From Candidatus Proximibacter danicus (GTDB taxonomy: Bacteria; Pseudomonadota; Gammaproteobacteria; Burkholderiales; Rhodocyclaceae), in contig JADJUC010000008.1 of NCBI GenBank assembly GCA_016710885.1, positions 1-64,000 of the forward strand: a stretch of 64,000 nucleotides of DNA, read 5' to 3'. This document shows positions 42,823-50,998 of the stretch, in pieces. The notes beneath the pieces were generated by a model that was not told the origin of the DNA, searched no databases, and saw only the letters and a list, made by a program, of their open reading frames with translations. The translations under genes and the position numbers were made by a program. The stretch's first letter is position 1. Each line of letters begins with the position of its first letter.

Positions 42823-43758
42823 ATGACGAAAAGTGCGACGAAAAATGCGATGAAAATTGCCATCATGGGTGCAGGTGCTGTCGGTTGCTACTACGGCGGA
42901 ATGTTAGCGCGAGCCGGGCATGACGTGGTCCTCATCGGACGGCCGCAGCATGTCGACGCCATCCGCCGCCAAGGGCTGTTCATGGACACGCGCAGCTTCC
43001 AGGAACACATCACCGTCCGGGCCAGCACCGAAGTCTCTGACATCGCAGGGGCCGAAATCGTTCTCTGCTGCGTCAAATCCACCGACACGCAGCAGGCCGC
43101 CCACGCTATGGCCCCGCATCTGGCCGCCGATGCGCTGGTGCTGAGCCTGCAGAACGGCGTCGACAACGCCGAGCAACTGCAGGCCGGACTGGCGCAACGG
43201 AGCGTACGAGTCGCGCCGGCAGTGGTCTATGTCGCCACCGAAATGGCCGGGCCAGGCCACGTCAAACACCACGGCCGCGGCGAACTGGTGGTCGGGCCAG
43301 CCACACTGAGCGACGGGCAGACGCAGCAGTTCGTAACCGCCGGCATCCCCATCCTCGTCTCCGACAACGTTGCCGGTGCGCTGTGGTCGAAGCTGATCCT
43401 CAACTGCGCCTACAACGCCCTCTCCGCCATTACCCAGGCGCCCTACGGCAAGCTCTGGCAGGCCGAAGGCGTGCAGCCGGTGATGCGCGAGGTGGTGGCC
43501 GAATGCCTCGCCGTGGCCAGCGCGGAAGGCATCGTGATACCCGAAGATGCCTGGGGAAACATCGTGCGGATTGCCGAAACGATGCCCGCGCAGATGTCCT
43601 CAACCGCGCAGGACCTGGCCCGCAAGAAGCGCAGCGAGATCGATCATCTGAACGGCTACGTCGTGCGCAGGGGAGAGGCCCACGGAATTGCGACACCGGT
43701 CAATCGCACGCTCCATACGCTGGTAAAAGTGCTGGAGAGCGACTTCTCTCCGGCGTAG
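42823..43758 (+). CDS. panE: 2-dehydropantoate 2-reductase
   Basis: NADPH-dependent reductase of the pantothenate pathway (ApbA/PanE family). 311 residues. The Rossmann motif GAGAVGCYYGGMLA lies near residue 15 and the catalytic-lysine helix is LWSKLILNCAYNALSAIT. ATG 42823 is chosen because AGGAG precedes it by 6 bases; the frame is open to 42775. Divergent family members act on other 2-oxoacids. Confidence 0.88.
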   Translation: MTKSATKNAMKIAIMGAGAVGCYYGGMLARAGHDVVLIGRPQHVDAIRRQGLFMDTRSFQEHITVRASTEVSDIAGAEIVLCCVKSTDTQQAAHAMAPHLAADALVLSLQNGVDNAEQLQAGLAQRSVRVAPAVVYVATEMAGPGHVKHHGRGELVVGPATLSDGQTQQFVTAGIPILVSDNVAGALWSKLILNCAYNALSAITQAPYGKLWQAEGVQPVMREVVAECLAVASAEGIVIPEDAWGNIVRIAETMPAQMSSTAQDLARKKRSEIDHLNGYVVRRGEAHGIATPVNRTLHTLVKVLESDFSPA

Positions 43759-43815
43759 GGAGGGCAGCCCTGCTAATCAAATGGGAACTATCCACTACGG
43801 CTATTTTATAAACGT

Positions 43816-43842
43816 AAAATCGTCCATTAAACGGACGATTTT
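43816..43842. promoter_or_regulatory. Perfect inverted repeat before the DUF4143-type ATPase gene
   Basis: A perfect 10-bp inverted repeat (AAAATCGTCC / GGACGATTTT, loop ATTAAAC). It ends 17 bases before the start codon and just before a -10-like TATAAA at 43848-43853. With only six bases between this box and ATG 43860, the transcript would be almost leaderless, and a protein bound at the repeat would block the promoter. It could also end panE transcription, as a short T run follows. Confidence 0.55.
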
Positions 43843-43859
43843 CGTGCTATAAATGCCGT

Positions 43860-45093
43860 ATGTTCCCACGCCACATCCACACCCTGCTGACCGACGCCCT
43901 GGCCGATACGCCAGTGGTGTTGCTCAATGGCGCTCGTCAGACGGGCAAAAGCACCTTGGTGCAGGCACTGGCTGATAGCCAGAAGCGACGCTACCTGACG
44001 CTCGACGACCGTATTGTTCTCGCCGCTGCCAAGAACGACCCTGCAGGATTCATCGCCGGGCTGTCCGGACCGGTGGTCATGGACGAAATCCAGCGCGCGC
44101 CCGAGCTCTTTCTCGACATCAAAGCGGCCGTGGACCGTGACCGCAGGCCGGGGCGTTTTCTGCTGACCGGTTCGGCGAATGTGCTGCTCCTGCCGACCCT
44201 GGCCGACTCGCTGGCCGGGCGCATGGAAATCATCAACCTCTGGCCCCTGTCCGGCGGCGAAATGGCGCACGATGCCGCCTTCAATCGTGCCGACTGGCTC
44301 TTCGATGGCCCCCTCAACGCCCGCTCGATACAGCCCTGCGAGCGGGAAGCGCTGACCGAAAAACTCCTGCAAGGCGGTTTTCCCGAGGCCGTCGCACGAG
44401 CGAACGCCAAGCGACGCTCGGCGTGGTTTGAAAGCTATTTGCAAACCATCCTGCAACGCGATGTGCGCGAACTGGCCAACCTGGAACAGCTCACCGAAGT
44501 GCCACACTTGCTGCAACTGCTCGCCACGCGCAGCGCCAGCCTGCTCAACCAGGCAGAGCTTTCCCGCGCCAGCCGGCTGACTCAAACCACACTGAAGCGC
44601 TATCTGAGCCTGCTGGAAACCTTGTTCCTGGTCGTGCGCATTCCCGCCTGGGCACGCAACCCCGGCAAGCGGTTAGTCAAGTCGCCCAAGGTGTTCCTGC
44701 CCGATACCGGCCTACTGAGCTGGCTGCTCGATTATTCGACCGACAAGCTGCAGGCCCGCCCCGGCCTGCCCGGCCATCTGGTGGAAACCCATGTTGCCTG
44801 CGAACTGCTCAAGCACCTGGCCTTCTCGAACAAGGGCCTGAGCCTCTGGCATTACCGCACACAGACCGACATCGAGGTCGATTTCGTATTGGAAAACCGT
44901 CTTGGCAAACTGACCGGCATCGAAGTCAAGGCCAGCGCCAGCATCGACAGCGCCGACTTCAAGGGGCTGCGCCATCTGCAGGAAACGGAACCGCAGGCCT
45001 TCAACCGCGGCATCGTGCTCTACGCCGGACGTGAGGTGGTCGCTTTCTCGGAACAACTGATCGCCGTGCCCCTTGAGCATGTGGTGGCACTAA
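43860..45093 (+). pseudogene. AAA ATPase with DUF4143 domain, apparent 1-base frameshift at the very end
   Basis: N-terminal AAA module with Walker A LNGARQTGKST near residue 22, Walker B VVMDEIQRAPE, and sensor FLLTGSANVLLL. The C-terminal DUF4143 part includes PKVFLPDTGLLSWLL and the nuclease-like QTDIEVDFVLE and GIEVKAS. Normal length is about 400. The literal frame runs on to 45665, but only because of one extra C in cccc at 45069-45072: without it the protein ends VPLSMWWH at a TAA (45091-45093), 8 bases before msrA. The biological role of this common mobile-gene-pool family is unknown. Confidence 0.85.
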
Positions 45094-45101
45094 GCCAAAC
45101 G

Positions 45102-45629
45102 CTATCCGCCAGCTTTCCCGCTTCGCTGCGGAAGAACCCAGTCGGCACGAGGAAAATGGCAGGTGTAACCGCCGGGATGGCGTTCGAGATAATCCTGATG
45201 TTCCGGCTCCGCTTCCCAGAAATCGCCGGCCGGCATGACCTCCGTCACCACCGTGCCCGGCCAGAGTCCGGAGGCGTCGACATCGGCGATGGTATCCAGC
45301 GCGATCAACCGTTGCGGCTCGTCGGCGTAGTAGATTGCCGAGCGGTAGGAAGGCCCGGTGTCGTTGCCCTGCCGGTTGCGGGTAGTCGGGTCGTGGATCT
45401 GGAAGAAAAATTCAAGCAGGCGGCGGTAGCTGATCCGATCCGGGTCGAACACGATCTCGATCCCTTCCGCATGGCTGCCGTGGTTTCGATAGGTGGCACG
45501 GGGCACATCGCCGCCGGTGTAGCCGACGCGGGTAGACAGAACCCCCGGCAGGCGACGGATCAGGTCCTGCATGCCCCAGAAGCAGCCGCCAGCAAGGACT
45601 GCGCGTTCCGAATTTTCCGAATTCGCCAT
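45102..45629 (-). CDS. msrA: Peptide methionine sulfoxide reductase A
   Basis: Repairs methionine-S-sulfoxide. The catalytic motif GGCFWG is near residue 15, and the family segments GYTGG, YRNHGSHAEGIEIVFDP and RSAIYY follow; 175 residues. The ATG at 45629 overlaps the msrB stop (TGATG), so the two are translationally coupled. Confidence 0.95.
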   Translation of the reverse strand: MANSENSERAVLAGGCFWGMQDLIRRLPGVLSTRVGYTGGDVPRATYRNHGSHAEGIEIVFDPDRISYRRLLEFFFQIHDPTTRNRQGNDTGPSYRSAIYYADEPQRLIALDTIADVDASGLWPGTVVTEVMPAGDFWEAEPEHQDYLERHPGGYTCHFPRADWVLPQRSGKAGG

Positions 45630-46075
45630 CACGCCACCTCCACCTGGTCGATGTATTCGCCGTAACCCTCGGCTTCCATCCGTTCGAGCGGGATAAAGCG
45701 CAGCGAGGCGGAATTGATGCAGTAGCGCAGGCCGCCCCGGTCGCGCGGGCCGTCCAGAAATACGTGGCCAAGGTGGCTATCGCCGTGGGTCGAGCGGACT
45801 TCAGTGCGGGTCATGCCGTGAGTGGTGTCGTGCAGTTCGGTCACGAAGGCCGGAACGATCGGCTTCGTAAAGCTGGGCCAGCCGCAGCCCGAGTCGAACT
45901 TGTCGCCCGACGCGAACAACGGCTCACCCGAGACGATGTCGACGTAGATTCCCGGCATGCAGTTGTGAAGATACTCGCCGCTGCCTGGGCGCTCGGTTCC
46001 GCTCTGCTGGGTAACCCGGTATTGCTCTGGGTTCAGTGCGGTAATGGCGGATTCATTTCGGGTATAGCGTTTCAT
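45629..46075 (-). CDS. msrB: Peptide methionine-R-sulfoxide reductase B
   Basis: Repairs methionine-R-sulfoxide. 148 residues with SGCGWPSF, the HLGHVF-DGP segment and the catalytic cysteine in RYCINSASL. The two zinc-binding CxxC pairs usual in many MsrBs are missing (YLHNCMPGIYVDIVSGEPLF, THGDSHLGHVF), so this is a non-zinc form. Coupled to msrA. Upstream lies a 586-base region without a convincing gene. Confidence 0.94.
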   Translation of the reverse strand: MKRYTRNESAITALNPEQYRVTQQSGTERPGSGEYLHNCMPGIYVDIVSGEPLFASGDKFDSGCGWPSFTKPIVPAFVTELHDTTHGMTRTEVRSTHGDSHLGHVFLDGPRDRGGLRYCINSASLRFIPLERMEAEGYGEYIDQVEVA

Positions 46076-46661
46076 GGTGTCCTTTCTCCGTTGCTGGGTG
46101 TGACAGCGGAAAACGGAATTTGATCCCGCGCGCAGCCGCCGGATCTGATCGGCTTACCGAAACCGAAATTCAGAAAAACGGATTGGCGCCGGACCTTCTT
46201 ATTTAAGGAAACCGCGAAAAATTTAATAACGAATTCCCCTATTAAAGGCTCCATCGTTCGCTCGCAAGCGATTAGGGCTTGCCAACCGGCGCCCAGAACA
46301 TGTCGAAATTTTCGCCATAAATCGACACGTAAAGCCATCTTGTCGATGAACCCGACACATTTTCGCCGAGAAACGGCCGGCGAAATGTGGCGGAGCCGGG
46401 GGGGAGCGCTGCAAGCGCTCAGCGCCGCGCCGAAACGATCACGTTGCGCGGGGCCAGTGGCCGCCGACAGAAAAAATACAGCTCGGCGCGCATCGACTGG
46501 AATTCGGCCAGTGCGGTCATTGGGAGCAGCAAGGATGTTGGGCCGGTATCGCTCAGGTTGCTGCCGTTCAACCGCTGATCGAGGCGAAATTGTCGTCAGT
46601 CCATTTTTTTGTAAGTAGGGCGTGTCAGGCAATGGCGGGATCGGCTTGGATAGGATTTGAT
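46076..46661. other. 586-base intergenic region with transposon-end-like motifs
   Basis: No convincing gene. Between 46301 and 46375 several TGTCGA / TCGACA motifs occur in both orientations, and ATTTTCGCC occurs twice about 50 bases apart. This is reminiscent of the repeated transposase-binding sites at the ends of Tn5053/Tn7-like elements, possibly a solo remnant. The 46390-46480 stretch is GC-rich with short inverted repeats. The msrB promoter should lie in the first part. Confidence 0.4.
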
Positions 46662-47396
46662 TCAGGAATCAAGTGTCGCCCAGACAAACCCAGCATAGAG
46701 TATCAGCAACAGCACGCCGCGGCCGCGCACGATCTGGCCCCTGCGGTTGGGCAAAAGCAGCAGCAACGCAATAATGCCACAGGCGAGTGTCACCGCCACC
46801 TCGGCAAGCGGTGCGGCAATCGGATGGACCGTGCCTGCCACACCAACAATAGCCAGGCCATTGAACAAGTTGCTGCCGATCAATGTACCGACACCCACAT
46901 CGTCGTGGCCGCGCAGGCGCGACAGGATCACCGTCACCAGCTCGGGCAGGGATGTACCGATTGCCACCAGCAGTACGCCGATCACGTAGGTGTCGACGTC
47001 AAGGGCCGCGGCGATGCCGGTCGCCCCACTGACGAATAAGCGACCGGCAGCGACCAGCGCGCCAAGACCGAGCACCCCGAGTAACAGGCTCTTGCCGGCA
47101 GACAGCTCGGTGGCATCAACTTCTACCGCCAGTGCTCGCTGGCGCAAGGCGCTTCGGACGGTCCAAACCAGCCAGGTGAGGAATACGACCAGCAGCACCA
47201 ATGCCTCCGGACGCTCAATCCGTCCGTCCACCATGACGAGAAAGGTAAGCACAGGGACCGCAAGCGCCAGGTAGAAATCACGGCTGAAATCCTGGCGGGA
47301 TGCCTGCACTGACCGGTACAGCAACGCGAGCCCAAAGATCAGTGCGATATTGACGACGTTGCTGCCCAGGGCATCGCCCAGGCCGATCTCCGGCTG
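46662..47396 (-). pseudogene. Na+/Ca2+ antiporter (YrbG-like), 3' part, cut by IS21
   Basis: The C-terminal three quarters of a cation/Ca2+ exchanger: after the IS the frame continues EIGLGDALGSNVVNIAL, has several membrane helices, and holds the second alpha-repeat with VIGVLLVAIGTSLPELVT and GSNLFNGLAIVG. Its 5' part is at 49887-50084. Removing the insertion and one copy of the 9-bp repeat joins both in frame to about 307 residues, close to E. coli YrbG (325). The gene is therefore freshly disrupted. Confidence 0.93.
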
Positions 47397-48282
47397 TGTT
47401 GTTGTGCACTGAATTTTGACCCACCTTGTTCACCGAAAATTGACCCGTCAAATATGCGTCTAGTATAGCTACGGTTCTGTGGATAAGTCGTCGGTTTCCG
47501 GTATTTTCTCTCCTTGGTTTTTGAAGTTCGTTTTACTCTGCCCGACCTTGGTCGGGCAGAACTGTTTCTGAAGCGCCAGGACTCATTGCCGGTCTCAACG
47601 ATATGGCAGTGATGGGTCAGCCGATCCAGTAGCGCTGTCGTCATCTTCGCATCGCCGAACACCTTGCCCCACTCGGTAAAGGAGAGATTGGTCGTGATGA
47701 TCACGCTGGTGCGCTCATAGAGCTTCGAGAGCAGATGGAACAGCAGCGCCCCACCGGCCTGACTGAACGGCAGATAGCCCAGCTCATCAAGCACCACCAG
47801 ATCGACATACATCAGGCGATACGCCAGCTGGCCGGGCTTGCCCTGTGCTTTCTCATGTTCCAGCGCATTCACCAGTTCCACCGTTGAAAAGAAACGCACC
47901 CGGCGCCCATGGCGCTGAATGGCCTCGATGCCGATAGCTGTGGCCAGATGCGTCTTGCCTGTGCCCGGCCCGCCGATGAACACCACGTTCTGCGCCGCAT
48001 CCATGAACTGCCCGGTATGCAGTCGGCGGATCAGTGCCTCATCGGCCCCGATTCGGCAAAGCTGAAGCCTGCCAGATCGCGATGCGCGGGAAAGCGAGCG
48101 GCGGTCATCTGGTAGGCAATTGAGCGCACTTCTCGCTCGGCCGTTTCCGCCGCCAGCAGTTCGCCTAACAACTGATCCGGCGCGAAATCCGCATGCCGGG
48201 CCTTGGCCACCAGCTCCGGCCAGGTCTGGGCCATGCCGTGCAGCTTCAGGGCTTTCAGTTTGGCCACCAATTCAACGGACAT
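47339..48282 (-). pseudogene. istB: IS21 helper ATPase IstB, apparent frameshift
   Basis: AAA+ helper of the IstA transposase. The first frame (48282 to 48031) ends FSFAESGPMRH, whereas the next frame supplies ALIRRLHTGQFMDAAQ and then Walker A IGGPGTGKTH and VVLDELGYLPF. One missing base in the run of four C on the plus strand (48046-48049) explains it; restored it reads FAESGADEALIRRL. The C-terminus is unclear, since the frame has no stop within the IS and crosses its left end to 47339; another indel near 47540 is possible. Start overlaps istA by 11 bp. Confidence 0.85.
47397..47450. repeat. IS21 left end with two transposase-binding-like repeats
   Basis: Terminal repeat tgttgttgtgcactgaattt... 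followed by the subterminal copy ttcaccgaaaattgaccc. The same two motifs occur in the opposite orientation at the right end (49822-49886). Confidence 0.85.
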
Positions 48283-49781
48283 GGCTCACCTCCGTCCGCA
48301 GGTGATCATAGCGATGGGTATTGGCCATCGGTTCTTCGTTCAATGCCAGGGGTGTGGCGATGGTGACCGGGTTCTCCACGGCCCGCAGGCGGGCCAATAC
48401 GTTCTGCACGTGCTCGCCACTCGGCCGCCCGGATTCGAGGGCCAGTTCCACGGCCACCAGCACGGCATCCAGCCCATGCACCGGAATCGCTGCCAGCACA
48501 TCGGCCATGACCCGATCGCCGCCAGCATGCTTCAGGAGATGCTTCTGCAAGTGCAGCAGCGCTTCAGGCATCTCGGCAAAAGGGGCTCCGTTGCGCAGGG
48601 CACCGGGTTTGCGTTCAATCAGGTCGATGTAATGGCGGAAGTCGTAGAAGGTCTGGTAGCGCTCGAAGCTGCGGGGGTGCCGGGCAATCTCTTGCCCATC
48701 GGCTACGAATTGCAGGGCATCCGGGTAGATGCGCAGGCTGATGACGCGGTGGGCGTAGTCGGTGGGCACGCTGTAGCGATTGCGCTGGAAGTGGATGAGC
48801 GCGGTGCTGGAAACCCGGACCGGTTTTTCGACATAGCCATCGAAGGGCCGAGGGTTGGGCATCATCTGGAGTTGTTCATCCTCCAGCAGTTCGCCAATGG
48901 TGAGGGCCGGCCATTCGGGATGTGGGGTATGGGCCCAGGCTTCCCGGCATTGCACAGCCAGCCAGTCGTTGAGGCTGTCGAGGTCAGGCCAGCGCTTTTC
49001 TCCTGCGGCCTGCCAGATCTGGCGGCGCCGGTCCTGGACGTTCTTTTCAACGATGCCTTTCTCCCAGCCGGCGGCCCGGTTGCAGAACTCTGGATCGAAC
49101 AGGTAATGGCCGCACATGGCGTGGAAACGGGCGTTGATGGTGCGCTCCTTGCCATGCCCGACCTTGTCGACAGCGGTCTTCATGTTGTCGTAAATGCCGC
49201 GCCGGGGGATGCCGCCAAAGGCGGCAAAGGCCCGGCCGTGGGCATCGAAGAGCATTTCATGGCTCTGGCTGGGATAGGCGATCACCCAGAAGGCGCGACT
49301 GGCGCAGAGTTTGACGTGGGCGACTTCGAGGCGGCGGCGCAGGCCGCCGATGAAGGCGTACTCGCAGCTCCAGTCGAACTGGAAGGCTTCGCCCAGGGCG
49401 AAGGTGAGCGGGACGTAGGCGCTGCGCTTGGGGCTCTGGTCGGTTTCGGCTTTCCAGCCGCCGGATGAAGGCGGAGACTCGGGAATAGCTGCCGGTGTAA
49501 CCTTGCTCGCGCAGGGTTTCATGGAGCACCCGGCCGGTACGGCGTTCGCGCTTGGCGCGATGGCTGTCGGTGTTGAGCCATTGCCGCAACTGATCGGCCC
49601 ATGGGTCGAGGTTGCTCTGGTTGCGGCGCTTGGGGTATTCGGGTTGCACCATCTCCGGCTGGCGTAGCCAGCTACGAAGGGTGTTGCGGGATAGTCCGGT
49701 TTGCCGTGCAATCTCTCTGAGCGGCATTCCATCGCGGATGTGCATCCGCCGTATCTTGGCTAACATGCCCACTTTGATCAC
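48272..49781 (-). pseudogene. istA: IS21 transposase IstA, apparent frameshift
   Basis: DDE transposase. GTG 49781 starts VIKVGMLAKIRRMHIRDGM, followed by the helix-turn-helix LREIARQTGLSRNTLR. The frame is lost after SAFIRR (about 49460) and continues in the next frame as KAETDQSPKRSA, then the catalytic core FQFDWSCEYAFI, the GGIPRRGIYDNMKTAV segment and the C-terminal part to VSHVR. One extra G in the GG at about 49453-49457 (or one extra C) accounts for the shift. Restored length is near 500 residues, normal for IstA. Confidence 0.88.
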
Positions 49782-49821
49782 TCCATTTTCCCCGCTCAAA
49801 TATTGAGCAGGATAGCGATTT

Positions 49822-49886
49822 CAGGTGGGTCAGTTTTCGGTGAACATTACTGCATGAAGTGGGTCAATTTTGGGTGCACGTCAACA
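49822..49886. repeat. IS21 right end with two transposase-binding-like repeats
   Basis: Contains the inner copy gggtcagttttcggtgaac and the terminal copy gggtcaattttgggtgcac ending in gtcaaca, both inverted relative to the left end. Confidence 0.85.
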
Positions 49887-50084
49887 CTCCGGCTGGCCGG
49901 CGAGTGCGGCAACGGTGGAAACTGTTAGTTCAGGTGCGGAAGTAACGAAGGCTGCCAGGGTCGTCGCAACAACGATCTTCGGTACGCGGAGATGAATGGC
50001 TGCACCGAGGATGGACTTGAGGAATGCCTCGCCGCCCGCCGCCGCCAACAGTACGGCACCCAAGATGAGCACCAGATCGGTCAC
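49887..50084 (-). pseudogene. Na+/Ca2+ antiporter (YrbG-like), 5' part, cut by IS21
   Basis: The first 66 codons: a membrane helix (DLVLILGAVLLAAAGGEAFL) and the first alpha-repeat signature VVATTLAAFVTSAPELTVS. The frame runs into the IS right end and stops two codons later. The ATG overlaps the usp stop by 4 bp, so this was the third gene of a kefB-usp-antiporter operon. Confidence 0.92.
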
Positions 50085-50998
50085 GGTGTATGTTCAGGTG
50101 CCTCGCGCGGGTCACAGATGACCAGCACATCGCATTGTGATTCCGCCAGCACATGCTTGGTCACACTGCCGAGCAGCAATTCCTCGGCGATATGCGAGCC
50201 GTGCTTGCCGACGACAATCAGGTCGGCATCGGACTCCTGCTCCATGGCGATGATCTGCTGGGCAGGGTCGCCGTGGATAATTCTTGCAGAGTATTCGACC
50301 GCCGTCAGGCCGGCGGCAGCCGCCAGTTCGTGAAGACGTTTGCGCCGGATTTCGCCCTCGCTAGCGACGTACCGGCGGATGACCTGCTCGTCAACGCCTG
50401 CGAATGCCAGTTTGCCCTCGTAGGGCAGTTCGAAAGCATGCAGCAAGACCAAATCGGCTTTTGGCGCCCAGTATCTCGCCAAGCGAATCGCCTCGATCGA
50501 CACAGGTGAAAAATCCACAGTAACCACGACGCTGCGATAGGACTCATGCGGTGCTTGCTTTACAACCAGCACTGGTCGTCGGACAGATTTTCGAAGCAGG
50601 CGCATTGCGGTCGATCCCAGCAAAGCGTGACGCAGGAACGACTCCCCACGTGCCCCGAGAACTACCAAATGAGTGTCCTGCGCGTCTGCCTCAGCAGCGA
50701 TCGTCGCTAGCGGATTCCCCTCGGCCACGCACGTCCCTGCGGAGAGGCCACGATTGATCGCTACATCCCGGGTTAACTGCTCGAGGCGCTGGTGGGCATC
50801 GCTGTTCAAAGCCGCCTTTACATCGAACACGTCGTCCCACAGCATTTCGCGCAGCTCGTCGAGAGTATCCAACTCCATGACGTGCAGGATGCAGAGTTCG
50901 CTTTCGGTACTGGCAGCCAGGTGAAATGCACGTTCAACGGCATGACGGGCGGGTGCGGAAAGATCGGTGGCGACGAGAATCGTCTGAGCGCTTGTCAT
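50081..50998 (-). CDS. Tandem universal stress protein
   Basis: 305 residues, two Usp domains in series. Both keep the ATP-binding pattern G-x2-G-x9-G-S: GARGESFLRHALLGS in the first and GKHGSHIAEELLLGS in the second. No membrane segment. It overlaps the genes on both sides by 4 bp (ATGA), which suggests that it regulates or senses for the neighbouring cation transporters. Confidence 0.93.
   Translation of the reverse strand: MTSAQTILVATDLSAPARHAVERAFHLAASTESELCILHVMELDTLDELREMLWDDVFDVKAALNSDAHQRLEQLTRDVAINRGLSAGTCVAEGNPLATIAAEADAQDTHLVVLGARGESFLRHALLGSTAMRLLRKSVRRPVLVVKQAPHESYRSVVVTVDFSPVSIEAIRLARYWAPKADLVLLHAFELPYEGKLAFAGVDEQVIRRYVASEGEIRRKRLHELAAAAGLTAVEYSARIIHGDPAQQIIAMEQESDADLIVVGKHGSHIAEELLLGSVTKHVLAESQCDVLVICDPREAPEHTP

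Larger units (their letters stand above)
47397..49886 (-). mobile_element. IS21-family insertion sequence, complete
   Basis: 2490 bases carrying istA and istB on the minus strand. The ends are related inverted repeats: left TGTTGTTGTGCACTGAATTT and, on the complementary strand, right TGTTGACGTGCACCCAAAAT, both followed by TTGACCCAC and a second internal motif TTCACCGAAAA-TGACCC. The 9-base sequence ctccggctg is found immediately outside both ends (47388-47396 and 49887-49895), a target duplication slightly longer than the 4-8 bp usual for the family. It interrupts a Na+/Ca2+ antiporter gene. Confidence 0.95.

Noticed and set aside
45094..45665. C-terminal 190-residue extra domain of the ATPase
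   Set aside because: It is antisense to msrA and disappears when one base of a C run is removed.
46072..46632. 186-codon minus-strand frame before msrB
   Set aside because: Arg/Pro-rich without any domain, and overlaps the msrB start; it looks like non-coding DNA.
48203..49468. 421-codon frame on the plus strand
   Set aside because: Antisense to istA inside the IS element.
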